A stretch of 13,241 bases of DNA from Candidatus Sumerlaeota bacterium (GCA_026398575.1 JAPLSP010000305.1:1-13241), one strand, 5' to 3'; counted from the first letter of the stretch, positions 1 through 7,131 are shown. Made by a program: numbers and translations. Notes: generated by a model not told the origin, from the letters alone.

Positions 1-244
1 CATACCTTTCTAGCGCAAAATCATCGCTCCACCGGCACGAGGCCCGGTAGTGGCGGCGAGAAAAAAGACGTCGCTGCTAGCGGTCGTTCAATTTTGATTT
101 TGCGAGCGGCGGTAGGCGCCGGACGCCGGACTGCACTAATGGTCCCGGGCTAAAAGTGCAGTCCGGCGTCCTGCACCTACCGCCGCTCCGCCGCTAAGTA
201 TAGTCCCGAGCGCTTGATTGGGGGCGGTCTTTGAATAACAAGTG
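1..244. other. Non-coding left flank with no supported gene
   Basis: No convincing gene was found here. One plus-strand frame is open from the left edge to a stop at 151-153, but its peptide has no recognisable motif and runs into the inverted repeat at 104-188. The minus-strand deacetylase gene ends at 245, so this is its downstream region. The only clear structure is that inverted repeat. Confidence 0.6.
104..188. repeat. Long imperfect inverted repeat, 34-bp arms, 17-nt loop
   Basis: The arms are 104-137 and 155-188. They match at 32 of 34 positions and are separated by 17 bases. The arm core is GTGCAGTCCGGCGTCC. As RNA or extruded DNA this would form a very stable GC-rich hairpin. It lies about 57 bp downstream of the deacetylase stop codon and could end that transcript, but there is no U-tract. 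A REP- or MITE-like dispersed element is at least as likely. The arms and loop are seen directly; the role is inferred. Confidence 0.85.
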
Positions 245-1243
245 TTACTTTGGGGCGCCGCCTTCCGCGGAGCGCTCTTTCTTCTCCGGGAGAAAGGGGA
301 ACAGCTTACGAAGTTCTTCGGGTTTGGGCTGGCGGCCATATTCGCAGACTTCGAAGGCTTCGGCGTAGCGGACTTGTTTGCCGAGTTCGGGACCGTAGGT
401 TTCGATGAGTTTGTCGCGGTACTGGTTGGCGATGGCGGCGGAGCGACGGCGGAAGGATTCGCGGACTTCGTTGCGCTTCTTCTCGCGCTGTGTGGGATCG
501 TCCAGGGCCGGGTTGGGCTTGGCCAGGGCGCCGCCTTCGACGAACTGGGACTCGAGGGCGGCGAGGGCGTCCACCTTTTTTTCGATCACTTTGTCAATGG
601 CGACGACGATGTCGGCGCGGAAGGGATTCGGGCGCTGGAATCCATCGTAGGAGTAGAGGAAGACGGGGTTCTTGGCCAGCGCGGGCACGTCGGGGCAGAA
701 GAACGGCACGCCGACCATGAAGGCGCAGTCCTGCATGAGCACGCCGACGTAGCGATGGTCGGGATGGTAGTCGTTGGGACGATGGCCGATGACGACGTCG
801 GCGTTCCAGCGGCGGATCACGCGGGTCATGAGGCGGCGGTTTTCCAGAGTGGGTTCGAGCTCGCCGTCGTGGATGTCGAGCACGAGGGAGGTCGAGCCGA
901 GAATCTCGGAGGCCTTCTTCACTTCGGCTGTGCGGCGCTGGGCCAGCGCGCCGCCCGACATGGCGAAGTGGCCAATATCGCCGTTGGTGACCGACACGAA
1001 TTCGACATGATGTCCCGCCTCCGCCCAAAGCGCTCCGACGCCGCCGGCGCGAATCTCCGCGTCATCCGGATGCGCCCCGAAAGCCACGATTCGCACCTTG
1101 CCGTCGTCCGTCGAGCCGGGGGCGGCCACGTTGGCGGCCACGGCCGGGGAGCCTCCCCGATCAAGCGGGCCAATCACCATGACGGCCAAGGCGAGAGCCA
1201 ACAGGTTCCGGGTTCCAGACAACAAACCATGAGAATTGAACAT
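245..1243 (-). CDS. Exported PIG-L/LmbE-family zinc-dependent deacetylase
   Basis: This 332-residue protein belongs to the PIG-L/LmbE family, whose members remove N-acetyl groups from GlcNAc-type sugars and conjugates using a metal ion. The family signature AHPDDAE is at residues 57-63; H58 and D61 would bind zinc and D60 would be the general base. A second motif, HPDH at 160-163, would supply the last ligand. The N-terminus has a hydrophobic segment (about 13-27) and an Ala-rich stretch ending near residue 37, consistent with export. The ATG at 1243 is preferred over one 75 bases upstream because GGAGG lies 8 bases before it and it gives a proper signal peptide. It is the last gene of the glycan cluster, 136 bp after the DUF5703 gene. 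The natural substrate cannot be read from the sequence. Confidence 0.9.
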   Translation of the reverse strand: MFNSHGLLSGTRNLLALALAVMVIGPLDRGGSPAVAANVAAPGSTDDGKVRIVAFGAHPDDAEIRAGGVGALWAEAGHHVEFVSVTNGDIGHFAMSGGALAQRRTAEVKKASEILGSTSLVLDIHDGELEPTLENRRLMTRVIRRWNADVVIGHRPNDYHPDHRYVGVLMQDCAFMVGVPFFCPDVPALAKNPVFLYSYDGFQRPNPFRADIVVAIDKVIEKKVDALAALESQFVEGGALAKPNPALDDPTQREKKRNEVRESFRRRSAAIANQYRDKLIETYGPELGKQVRYAEAFEVCEYGRQPKPEELRKLFPFLPEKKERSAEGGAPK

Positions 1244-1383
1244 GATCGCAACCTCCAATGCAAAATATGGGGTGTAACGTTCTGTAGAGCAGATCCTGCC
1301 CGGCCTTCCCGCCGCCAATCTTCACGAACGCTCTCCGATCCATTTGCATATTTCATCAGGGATTCAAGTTCCTGACGCCTCAT
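1244..1383 (-). pseudogene. Possible remnant of a lost gene between the DUF5703 and deacetylase genes
   Basis: An ATG at 1383-1381 overlaps the stop codon of the DUF5703 gene (ATGA) and has AAGGAG 8 bases upstream, a strong translational start. The frame it opens codes for about 69 residues starting MRRQELESLM, ends at 1174 inside the deacetylase gene and matches nothing I recognise. In another frame, an ATG at 1343-1341 opens MDRRAFVKIGGG, which contains a perfect RRxFxK twin-arginine signal core, but no hydrophobic segment follows. The simplest reading is that a gene, perhaps for a Tat-exported enzyme, was deleted here leaving its start. A real short coupled peptide is the alternative. Confidence 0.3.
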
Positions 1384-3575
1384 TTGTCGCTCTCCTTGCA
1401 GATCACTACATCTTTTTGGCGGTCGGGTGGCAATACTTCCAACTGTTCCAGCTTGCCGTTGCGGCAAATGCCTTCGACCGTCGTGTTGTAGGGGGCATGG
1501 AGCTTGAATGCGACGTTCCAGTCCTTCGGCCAGGCGGGCAGGACGAGGATCTTGCGGCCTTCGTACTGGATGAGCATCCGCTGGAGTGCGGACATACCGC
1601 CGGTTCCGTGATCCTGGTCGGGCATCCAATCGAAGTTCGGCCCCCAGATCGCCGGGAAACGGAAACCGGGGGCGACCCGCCCGGCGCGCGCGGCGAGCAT
1701 CCGCGCCGTCTCGTCGCCAAGTCCGAGGCAGGCTGCCTGAATGGCGTCCTGGCACCAACCGCCGTTGTGCCGGTTGGCGCGCGCGGCGAATGTGTCGCGC
1801 GCGATTGGCAGGTCGGGTTGTCCGGCGCCGTAGAGCCGGTAGGGAAAGACGGCGTAAAGTTCCGTGTTTTCGGAGTTGTGTTTGCTGGCAAACTTCTCCG
1901 CCGGCACGAGGCGTTTCTTGTCGGCGCTGAGCGGGACGGGCGGGAGGTCGTCGAGCGTTTTCTGCCAGGTGTTGGCGCCGGCAATCTGTTGCAGGCGCGG
2001 GATGACGTAGCGCAGCCCGGCAATTTCGGGCAGCGGATTGGCGCAGTCCCACCACGTTTCGAGGGACTGCGACGGATGAAACAGGATTTTGCCGTCGGGG
2101 CCGCGTTTCCAGTGCTGGTCGAAGAAGGCGATGATCTGCGTGGCAAACGGCAGGAGCGTGTCGTCGCGGAATTTGGCGTCCTGCGTGAGGTCGTAGTAGT
2201 CGAGCATCAAGGCGATCATCTCGATGCCGCCCTGCCAGTAGCGGCGGATGAACTGATTGTCGGTGAGGCCGTCGGCTTTGTTCGTGCGGTCAGGGCCGTA
2301 ATTCCTGTCATTGCACGCGCCCCAGAATGTCATCGTCTCCGGATAGAACGCGCCGCTGTGTCCGTAGTAGGTCTTGGTGGCGAGTTGGCGCGACGGCAGC
2401 GCCTTCATATACATGCCGAACAACGCCGGCATCAAATCGAAGTCGCCGGCAGTGAGCATGCTCCAGTAGATCAGACGCGTGTTTTGCCACCAATAGCAGC
2501 CACCCCACGCCCGGAAATCGGCGTCGAAACCGCGCTTGTCGGCATGATCCACGACGAAGATCGAGCCGTTGAATTTGATTGGAAACTCGCCGCGCCCCGC
2601 GCAGGCGTTGATCCAGCGTTGCAGCGTGTAGGCGCGCGTGACGGATTCGGCAGCCTTGGCGCCGTCCGCGTATATCCAACTCCGGTTCCAGAACCCCTCC
2701 CACCACCGGCAATGCGCGGTCCAGCGATCCGCCGCCGGCAGCGCCTCGACGGCGTCAACCTGTTTTTCAAGCGCCGCCCGCCATTCGTCCGCCGTGCCGC
2801 CGGCGCGCGTCAACACATGGACACGCAGGGAAAGCGTGTTGACGGGTTGCGCGGTCTTGAGCGCGGTGTCGGAGGTGGCGGTGAAGTTGTCGCCCCGCAC
2901 AACGGCGCCGAAGACGCGTCCGAGGATGGGATCGCTGTCGGACTGCGCCAGCGTATCGAGCTTCTGAAGCTTCAGGTTTGCCAACCAGGGCGAGGCGGCG
3001 TTGCGGTGGAACCAGCCGATCTGTTCCGGCGTGGATTTCAGAACGGTGTCGGGCCACGAAAACGCCGGGGAGCCAGGGAAGTTCGGATAGCCGGGATCGC
3101 AAGGTTGCTTGGAAACGCGCCACAGTTCGACGGCGGCGCTGGCGGCCAGCGGTTGGCCGGCGAGGGATTTCGCATCCACCTGGATCACGGGGTGGTTTGC
3201 GTCCGCCCACACGCTGACTTCGGCGTCGGCGGTCCGGATGAGGACGCGCCCCTGCGCCAACTGGAGCGTCTGCGTGAAGGGCTTGCCGGCCTGCGCGAGC
3301 GGCGGCGTGAACCTGACGCGCACTTTGCCGACCTTGACCAGGCGCATGTTTTCGTCCCATGCGTCGGTTTTGCTGATGAGAAACACAAGATCGCCCGACG
3401 GCTCGACCCATACGTTCAACCCGATGTCGCCATTGCCGGCCGGCATCGAGCCTTTGGCGTCGGCGCTGGGCGAATCCCAGACGACGTTGCAGCGGTCGAG
3501 GCTGTCAGTCTTTGCCCCGAATGCCCCGAACGCCAGCCCTGCCAGAGCCACAGTCAGCCCGATTATTCGACGCAT
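1380..3575 (-). CDS. Exported DUF5703 protein, predicted (alpha/alpha)6 glycoside hydrolase
   Basis: This 731-residue protein carries a Sec signal peptide (MRRIIGL, hydrophobic core, cleavage likely after residue 21). It then has the DUF5703 N-terminal beta-sandwich signature: CNVVWDSPS at 29-37, SMPAGNGDIGLNVW at 43-56 and SKTDAWDEN at 69-77. The GNGDIG motif resembles the GNGRLGAMV motif of GH95, supporting a distant relation to GH95/GH65-type enzymes. The middle and C-terminal half is rich in Trp and aromatic residues (AWGGCYWWQN near 356-365, NFDWMPDQDHG near 647-657) as in an (alpha/alpha)6 barrel. The end (LPAWPKDW, then TTVEGI) mirrors the GH95 C-terminal domain. Substrate and catalytic residues are not established. 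The ATG at 3575 is chosen over one at 3596 because AAAGGA lies 8 bases upstream and it starts directly with the signal peptide; the 3596 ATG overlaps the GH95 stop by 4 bases. Confidence 0.85.
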   Translation of the reverse strand: MRRIIGLTVALAGLAFGAFGAKTDSLDRCNVVWDSPSADAKGSMPAGNGDIGLNVWVEPSGDLVFLISKTDAWDENMRLVKVGKVRVRFTPPLAQAGKPFTQTLQLAQGRVLIRTADAEVSVWADANHPVIQVDAKSLAGQPLAASAAVELWRVSKQPCDPGYPNFPGSPAFSWPDTVLKSTPEQIGWFHRNAASPWLANLKLQKLDTLAQSDSDPILGRVFGAVVRGDNFTATSDTALKTAQPVNTLSLRVHVLTRAGGTADEWRAALEKQVDAVEALPAADRWTAHCRWWEGFWNRSWIYADGAKAAESVTRAYTLQRWINACAGRGEFPIKFNGSIFVVDHADKRGFDADFRAWGGCYWWQNTRLIYWSMLTAGDFDLMPALFGMYMKALPSRQLATKTYYGHSGAFYPETMTFWGACNDRNYGPDRTNKADGLTDNQFIRRYWQGGIEMIALMLDYYDLTQDAKFRDDTLLPFATQIIAFFDQHWKRGPDGKILFHPSQSLETWWDCANPLPEIAGLRYVIPRLQQIAGANTWQKTLDDLPPVPLSADKKRLVPAEKFASKHNSENTELYAVFPYRLYGAGQPDLPIARDTFAARANRHNGGWCQDAIQAACLGLGDETARMLAARAGRVAPGFRFPAIWGPNFDWMPDQDHGTGGMSALQRMLIQYEGRKILVLPAWPKDWNVAFKLHAPYNTTVEGICRNGKLEQLEVLPPDRQKDVVICKESDK

Positions 3576-3592
3576 GTCCGATTTCCTTTCGC

Positions 3593-6500
3593 TCATTCCG
3601 ATTCTTTAAGATATGAATTCAGGCGCAAAGCGTCTCCCAGTTTAAATTTCAGCTCGCTCGCCTTCTGGCCATAGCAAACCTTGCAGGAGGTTCCGGAGAT
3701 GCTTCGGATGGTCGCGGCGGTTAGTTTGCCGTCCTGCCAGGCGATGTCCACTTCGAATCCGCCGCGCGCGCGCAGGCCTTTGACGCTGCCCGCGGACCAG
3801 GCTTTCGGGAGCGCGGGGAGGAGGACGATCTCAGATTTAAGATTTGAGATTTGAAATTCTTGCGCGTGGGACTGGAGCAGCATTTCCGCGATGGCGGCGG
3901 TGGCGCCGAAGGCGCCTTCTACTTGCGGGGCCTTGAAGCACATCGAGAAAAGATTCGGGCAGGTTTGGCGGGCAACCAGATTGGCCAGGCAAACGTTGGC
4001 GTGCTCGCCGTCAAGGAGCCGCGCCCAGCACGCGGCCTTCCATGCCATGCCAAATCCGGTTCCCTGATCGCCGCGCTGGTTCAGCGAAACCTTGCCCGCC
4101 TCGGCAAGGGCGGACGCGGAGAGGGGAGACGCGGAGAGGGGAGACGCGGAGACGCGGAGAGGGGAGATTGGGATGATTTGGGCGCTGGGGTATAGGCCGT
4201 AGAGATGCGAAATGTGGCGGTGCTTGGGCTCCAGGTCGCCCCAGTCCTCGAGCCACTCCTGCAAGTTTCCCTGCTTGCCGATCTGCATCGGGGCCAGGCG
4301 CGCGCGCGCGTTCGAGACCTGCTTGCTGAAGTCTTCGTCGGTCTTCAACACCTTGGCGGCTTCGGCGCAGGCGGCGAAGAGATCGCGCAGAATCTGCATG
4401 TCAATCGTGGAACCGGCGCATAAGGTCGTGCCGGGCAGATTGATGCCGGTGAAGGAATCGTGATAGCCGTGGTTGCCGAACCATGCCGGGAAGTTTTCGG
4501 GCGAGGTCGAGGGGCAGGTTACCAGCCACTTCTTTTCCGGATGCTCGACCAGCGTGTCGAGGAAGAACTGCGCCAAGCCTTTGAGCAGCGGATAAACCTC
4601 ACGCAAGTATTGCTCGTCTCGCGTGAACAGGTAATGCTCCCACAGATGCGTGCAGAGCCAGGCGCCGCCCGTGGCGAAGGTACCCCACGTCGGGCCGTCC
4701 ATCGGCGCGGCGGCGCGCCACAGGTCGGTGTTCTGATGAAACACCCATCCGCGCGCGTCGTAATGGATTTTTGCGACGCGCCCGCCGGTTTCGGAAAGGT
4801 CCTTCACCATCCGGACCAGCGGCTCGACGCACTCGGGCAGCGCCGCCACTTCCGCCGGCCAGTAATTCATTTCGAGATTGATGTTCGCGGTGTACTTGCT
4901 CTCCCAGGCCGGGTTCATGTCCTCGTTCCATAAGCCCTGGAGGTTGGCGGGCTGGCCGCCGGGGCGGCTGCTGCCCATGAGCAGATACCGCCCGTACTGG
5001 AACATCAGCGCCATGAGCTGCGGGTCTTTTTGCGGATCGTACGTGCGCAAACGCGCGTCGGTTGGCTGTATCGAAGCCTCCGTGGCGGGCAGGCTCAGAC
5101 TGACACGGCGGAAGAGACGCTGATGCGCTTCCATATGCCGCGTCAGCAATTGGTCATAAGGCCGGTTCTCCGCGCACGCCATGTATTCCCCGGCCAACTT
5201 TTCGGGATCGCCGCTCACGTCATCATAGCGCTTGAAGTTGGTGGCGGCGACGATCAGCAGCACGGCCGAGTTGGCGCCTTCAACTGTGACCGCGTCCTTG
5301 TTCGCCGTCAGCTTGCCGCCTTCGTTCAATACCCGGACGCGGCACTCATAGCGGACCTGGCCTTTGATCTCGCTGAAAGAGGCCGCCGTGCCCCGCAAAA
5401 CCAGCTGCCCATCCTTCAGCGTTTCGGTGGAGAACTTTTCATCGCCGGGCGGATTGGTGTTGGCGACGCCGCAGAGTTTCGCGCTGAACGAAATTGCGCC
5501 GGGCTTGTCCGCGGTCAGCCGAACGACGATGACATGGTCCTCCGTGCTGGCGAAAACATCGCGCTGGAAGGTCACGCCGTTCGTCTGATACGAAACGCCG
5601 GCGATCGCCGTATCGAGATCGAGTTTCCTTGTATATTCGCTCACACCGGCGCTGGCGGTGGGCCCACCGCCAGCGCCGGTGTGAGCGAATATGGAAGGAA
5701 ATTCGAGAAAAAGATTTCCCAGCGGCTGATACTTCATCTGGTCCGCCTTGCCCATCATCGCCTTGGCGAACAGCGCCTCCGCCTCGAAGAACTTGCCCGC
5801 AAAAACCAGCCGCCGAATTTCCGGCAGCGCTTCGGGTCCGCCCGGGCGCGTGGGATCATAAGGGCCGCCGGTCCAGATGGTCTGCTCGTTCAGTTGAATG
5901 CGCTCGGTATCCGTGCTCCCGAAAACCATCGCGCCCAGCCGCCCGTTGCCCACCGGCAATGCCTCGTTCCATTTCGCCGCAGGCTTGGCGTACCAGAGGA
6001 CCGTCGCCGCCTCCTGCTGGCTGATGGCTTTCAGTTTCGCGCGACCGGCTTCTTTGGCGGATTTGATTCTTGCGCCCGCGACCGGCCCCCAGATCGCCAG
6101 CATCAGCTCATAAATCTCCGGCTCCGCCGTCATCAGCTCCGCGCGGTTGAAGGGAAAAAAATCATCCATGCCGAAATAAGACTCCGTCATCTCGGCGAAG
6201 AATTCCTTCTGGTCGGTCAGCCCATAATGCCGCACGCGCGTGCCGTCATAAAGGAGCGCCTTGTCGCCGTGTCCGCTTTTCTTGAACGCCTCATAAGCCT
6301 TCATGATGCGCGGATCCTCGAACCCAAGTATCTGGTCGTGATAGGCGTGCGCCAGTTCGTGCAGGACGACCCACGGCTGCTCGATGGTGTTGCGCGGCGT
6401 CGGCAGATCGGCGGCCTCGGGGATATGGACGCATTTCGCGAGGTTCGTCGCATAGCCGTTTTGTTTCAGCCAGCCGGCGCTGGGGTGATATTGCATCGTG

Positions 6501-6799
6501 CGCAGCTTGCCGTGGGTCAGATCGAGCACGATGGTCACCGCCTGCAACTTCGCCAGTGGCTCCCTGGCCATCACCATCCTGATGTCGGAAAGTTTGTATT
6601 CGAGAAACTTCAGCGCGCGCGCACCCAGCGCATCGTTCGGCGGCGCGAGCAGGCGGTCATCCACCCGCACCGTCCATCCTTCGATCAAGCGGATGGTGTG
6701 CGAGGTCGGCTTGGGCGCTTCGGGCTTATCGGCGGCGGTCGAGAGAGACATTGGAGTCAGCAGCAGCGAGGTAAGTGCCAGCGACGCGATTCGTTTCAT
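3593..6799 (-). CDS. Exported fusion of a zincin metallopeptidase-like domain and a GH95 alpha-L-fucosidase
   Basis: The protein has 1068 residues. Residues 1-22 form a signal peptide. Residues about 33-240 form a metallopeptidase-like domain with HELAH at 147-151 and a downstream EFFAEMTESYFG at 199-210, where E203 is a candidate third zinc ligand. After a linker of about 20 residues, GH95 begins near 267 (LWYAKPAAKW, ALPVGNGRLGAMVFG). Expected GH95 catalytic features are present: N639 and N641 in TANINLEMNYW, a candidate general acid E768 in STSPENF, and D911 in RGDQGTG. GH95 enzymes usually release alpha-L-fucose, often 1,2-linked; some act on alpha-L-galactose, and this cannot be decided here. 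AGGA lies 7 bases before the start. Three repeat-derived in-frame insertions fall near residues 369-389, 880-897 and 980-990. It is the first gene of the leftward cluster. Confidence 0.92.
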   Translation of the reverse strand: MKRIASLALTSLLLTPMSLSTAADKPEAPKPTSHTIRLIEGWTVRVDDRLLAPPNDALGARALKFLEYKLSDIRMVMAREPLAKLQAVTIVLDLTHGKLRTMQYHPSAGWLKQNGYATNLAKCVHIPEAADLPTPRNTIEQPWVVLHELAHAYHDQILGFEDPRIMKAYEAFKKSGHGDKALLYDGTRVRHYGLTDQKEFFAEMTESYFGMDDFFPFNRAELMTAEPEIYELMLAIWGPVAGARIKSAKEAGRAKLKAISQQEAATVLWYAKPAAKWNEALPVGNGRLGAMVFGSTDTERIQLNEQTIWTGGPYDPTRPGGPEALPEIRRLVFAGKFFEAEALFAKAMMGKADQMKYQPLGNLFLEFPSIFAHTGAGGGPTASAGVSEYTRKLDLDTAIAGVSYQTNGVTFQRDVFASTEDHVIVVRLTADKPGAISFSAKLCGVANTNPPGDEKFSTETLKDGQLVLRGTAASFSEIKGQVRYECRVRVLNEGGKLTANKDAVTVEGANSAVLLIVAATNFKRYDDVSGDPEKLAGEYMACAENRPYDQLLTRHMEAHQRLFRRVSLSLPATEASIQPTDARLRTYDPQKDPQLMALMFQYGRYLLMGSSRPGGQPANLQGLWNEDMNPAWESKYTANINLEMNYWPAEVAALPECVEPLVRMVKDLSETGGRVAKIHYDARGWVFHQNTDLWRAAAPMDGPTWGTFATGGAWLCTHLWEHYLFTRDEQYLREVYPLLKGLAQFFLDTLVEHPEKKWLVTCPSTSPENFPAWFGNHGYHDSFTGINLPGTTLCAGSTIDMQILRDLFAACAEAAKVLKTDEDFSKQVSNARARLAPMQIGKQGNLQEWLEDWGDLEPKHRHISHLYGLYPSAQIIPISPLRVSASPLSASPLSASALAEAGKVSLNQRGDQGTGFGMAWKAACWARLLDGEHANVCLANLVARQTCPNLFSMCFKAPQVEGAFGATAAIAEMLLQSHAQEFQISNLKSEIVLLPALPKAWSAGSVKGLRARGGFEVDIAWQDGKLTAATIRSISGTSCKVCYGQKASELKFKLGDALRLNSYLKESE
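3833..3860 (-). repeat. 7-bp AT-rich tandem repeat inside the GH95 gene
   Basis: On the plus strand the tract reads AGATTTA, AGATTTG, AGATTTG, then a degenerate AAATTCT. It is strikingly AT-rich in a GC-rich gene. It encodes about ten residues (QEFQISNLKS) between MLLQSHA and the conserved LLPALPKAW of GH95, where relatives typically have only two or three residues. The frame is kept. Confidence 0.7.
4116..4168 (-). repeat. 15-bp tandem repeat inside the GH95 gene
   Basis: Three copies of GCGGAGAGGGGAGAC (plus-strand reading; the last ends in T) lie at 4116-4130, 4131-4145 and 4154-4168, with an 8-bp partial copy at 4146-4153. On the coding strand they give Ser-Ala-Ser-Pro-Leu repeats (about residues 880-897). 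These sit between the conserved HLYGLYP and LAEAGKVSL segments, just before the RGDQGTG catalytic motif. The total insertion keeps the reading frame. Confidence 0.85.
5619..5706. repeat. Palindromic element, perfect over 60 bp, inserted in frame in the GH95 gene
   Basis: Positions 5633-5692 are a perfect palindrome with no loop, centred on GGGCCC at 5660-5665. The symmetry continues to 5619-5706 with only three mismatched pairs out of 44. On the coding strand it encodes IFAHTGAGGGPTASAGVSEY at GH95 residues 370-389, between the conserved LFLEFP and RKLDLDTA segments. Because of its phase, the other strand reads the same peptide. In transcripts it would form a 30-bp stem. In-frame placement resembles palindromic elements reported inside Rickettsia genes; that likeness is an analogy only. 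Confidence 0.95.
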
Positions 6800-6810
6800 G
6801 GATCATTCCT

Positions 6811-6827
6811 TTAAACTTTTAGTTTAA
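6811..6827 (-). promoter_or_regulatory. Short inverted repeat in the GH95 leader
   Basis: TTAAACT (6811-6817) and AGTTTAA (6821-6827) form a perfect 7-bp inverted repeat around TTT. It lies immediately upstream of the AGGA ribosome-binding site of the GH95 gene. It could be an operator or a weak leader hairpin, but AT-rich chance symmetry is possible. Confidence 0.3.
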
Positions 6828-6904
6828 GAATTCTTGCGTCTGCTTGATGCGGCGTCAATCGCCAAACTGGCCGCAAACGCCGCGAAATGAAAATCTGCCC
6901 AATC

Positions 6905-6958
6905 TGCGCAAAAATCGCGCAACCCTTGTGCGCAGATATTGCGCAACCCTAAAGCGCA
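6905..6958. promoter_or_regulatory. Cluster of TGCGCA sites, probable enhancer (UAS) for a sigma-54 activator
   Basis: Five NGCGCA hexamers start at 6905, 6916, 6929, 6940 and 6953, with spacings of 11, 13, 11 and 13 bp. They form a 24-bp tandem repeat (6905-6928 and 6929-6952, 19 of 24 identical, plus a partial third copy). The best pair, TGCGCAGATATTGCGCA at 6929-6945, has the TGC-N11-GCA geometry used by NtrC-type activators. It lies 144 bp upstream of the GG of the -24 element at 7073. A nearly identical site is found at the same distance before gene 3. The binding protein is not encoded in this window. Confidence 0.6.
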
Positions 6959-6982
6959 GATTTGGCATAACAGCGTTCCCAA

Positions 6983-7006
6983 ATATCAGAGCACAAGGCC
7001 TGATAT
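6983..7006. promoter_or_regulatory. Inverted repeat ATATCAG-N10-CTGATAT in the divergent intergenic region
   Basis: Perfect 7-bp arms at 6983-6989 and 7000-7006 are separated by 10 bases. It lies between the divergent GH95 and Lcl genes and could be an operator for either. No matching copy was seen upstream of gene 3, so it is not part of the shared enhancer layout. Confidence 0.35.
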
Positions 7007-7070
7007 GGTTTTCCGCCGAATTCTCTTTTTAAGATCATGGTTGCCCGCTAGGCTCAAAATAAAATGAAAA

Positions 7071-7087
7071 TTGGCATTATCATTGCT
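7071..7087 (+). promoter_or_regulatory. Sigma-54-type -24/-12 promoter of Lcl gene 1
   Basis: The sequence TTGGCATTATCATTGCT matches the sigma-54 consensus TTGGCACGNNNNTTGCT at every fixed position except the CG after TTGGCA. The GG and GC pairs are exactly 10 bases apart. Transcription would start near 7098, giving a leader of about 34 bases before the ATG at 7132. Confidence 0.7.
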
Positions 7088-7131
7088 TGAAATAAATTAT
7101 GAATAGATCATTAAGCATGGAAGAGAGGCAG

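Noticed and set aside
1..153. Plus-strand frame open from the left edge to 153 as the end of an upstream gene
   Set aside because: No motif is visible and it runs through the inverted repeat; too little evidence.
1344..3674. Long plus-strand open frame (776 codons) opposite the DUF5703 gene
   Set aside because: Its peptide lacks recognisable domains or a signal peptide. The minus strand has clear DUF5703 motifs, so this is a GC-rich antisense shadow.
5633..5692. The GH95 palindrome as a transcription terminator
   Set aside because: It lies deep inside an intact reading frame and has no U-tract.
5030..6814. Plus-strand open frame (594 codons) opposite the GH95 gene
   Set aside because: No domain is recognisable. 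The only part resembling the real protein is the palindrome, which reads the same on both strands.
7071..7098. Sigma-70 reading of the same promoter (TTGGCA, 16 bp, TAAATT)
   Set aside because: Possible, but the match to the -24/-12 pattern is better and is repeated upstream of gene 3, where no good -10 element is seen at the matching place.
7099..7131. Earlier ATG for gene 1 at 7099
   Set aside because: It has no ribosome-binding site, falls at the predicted sigma-54 transcription start, and adds residues missing from the gene 2 N-terminus.
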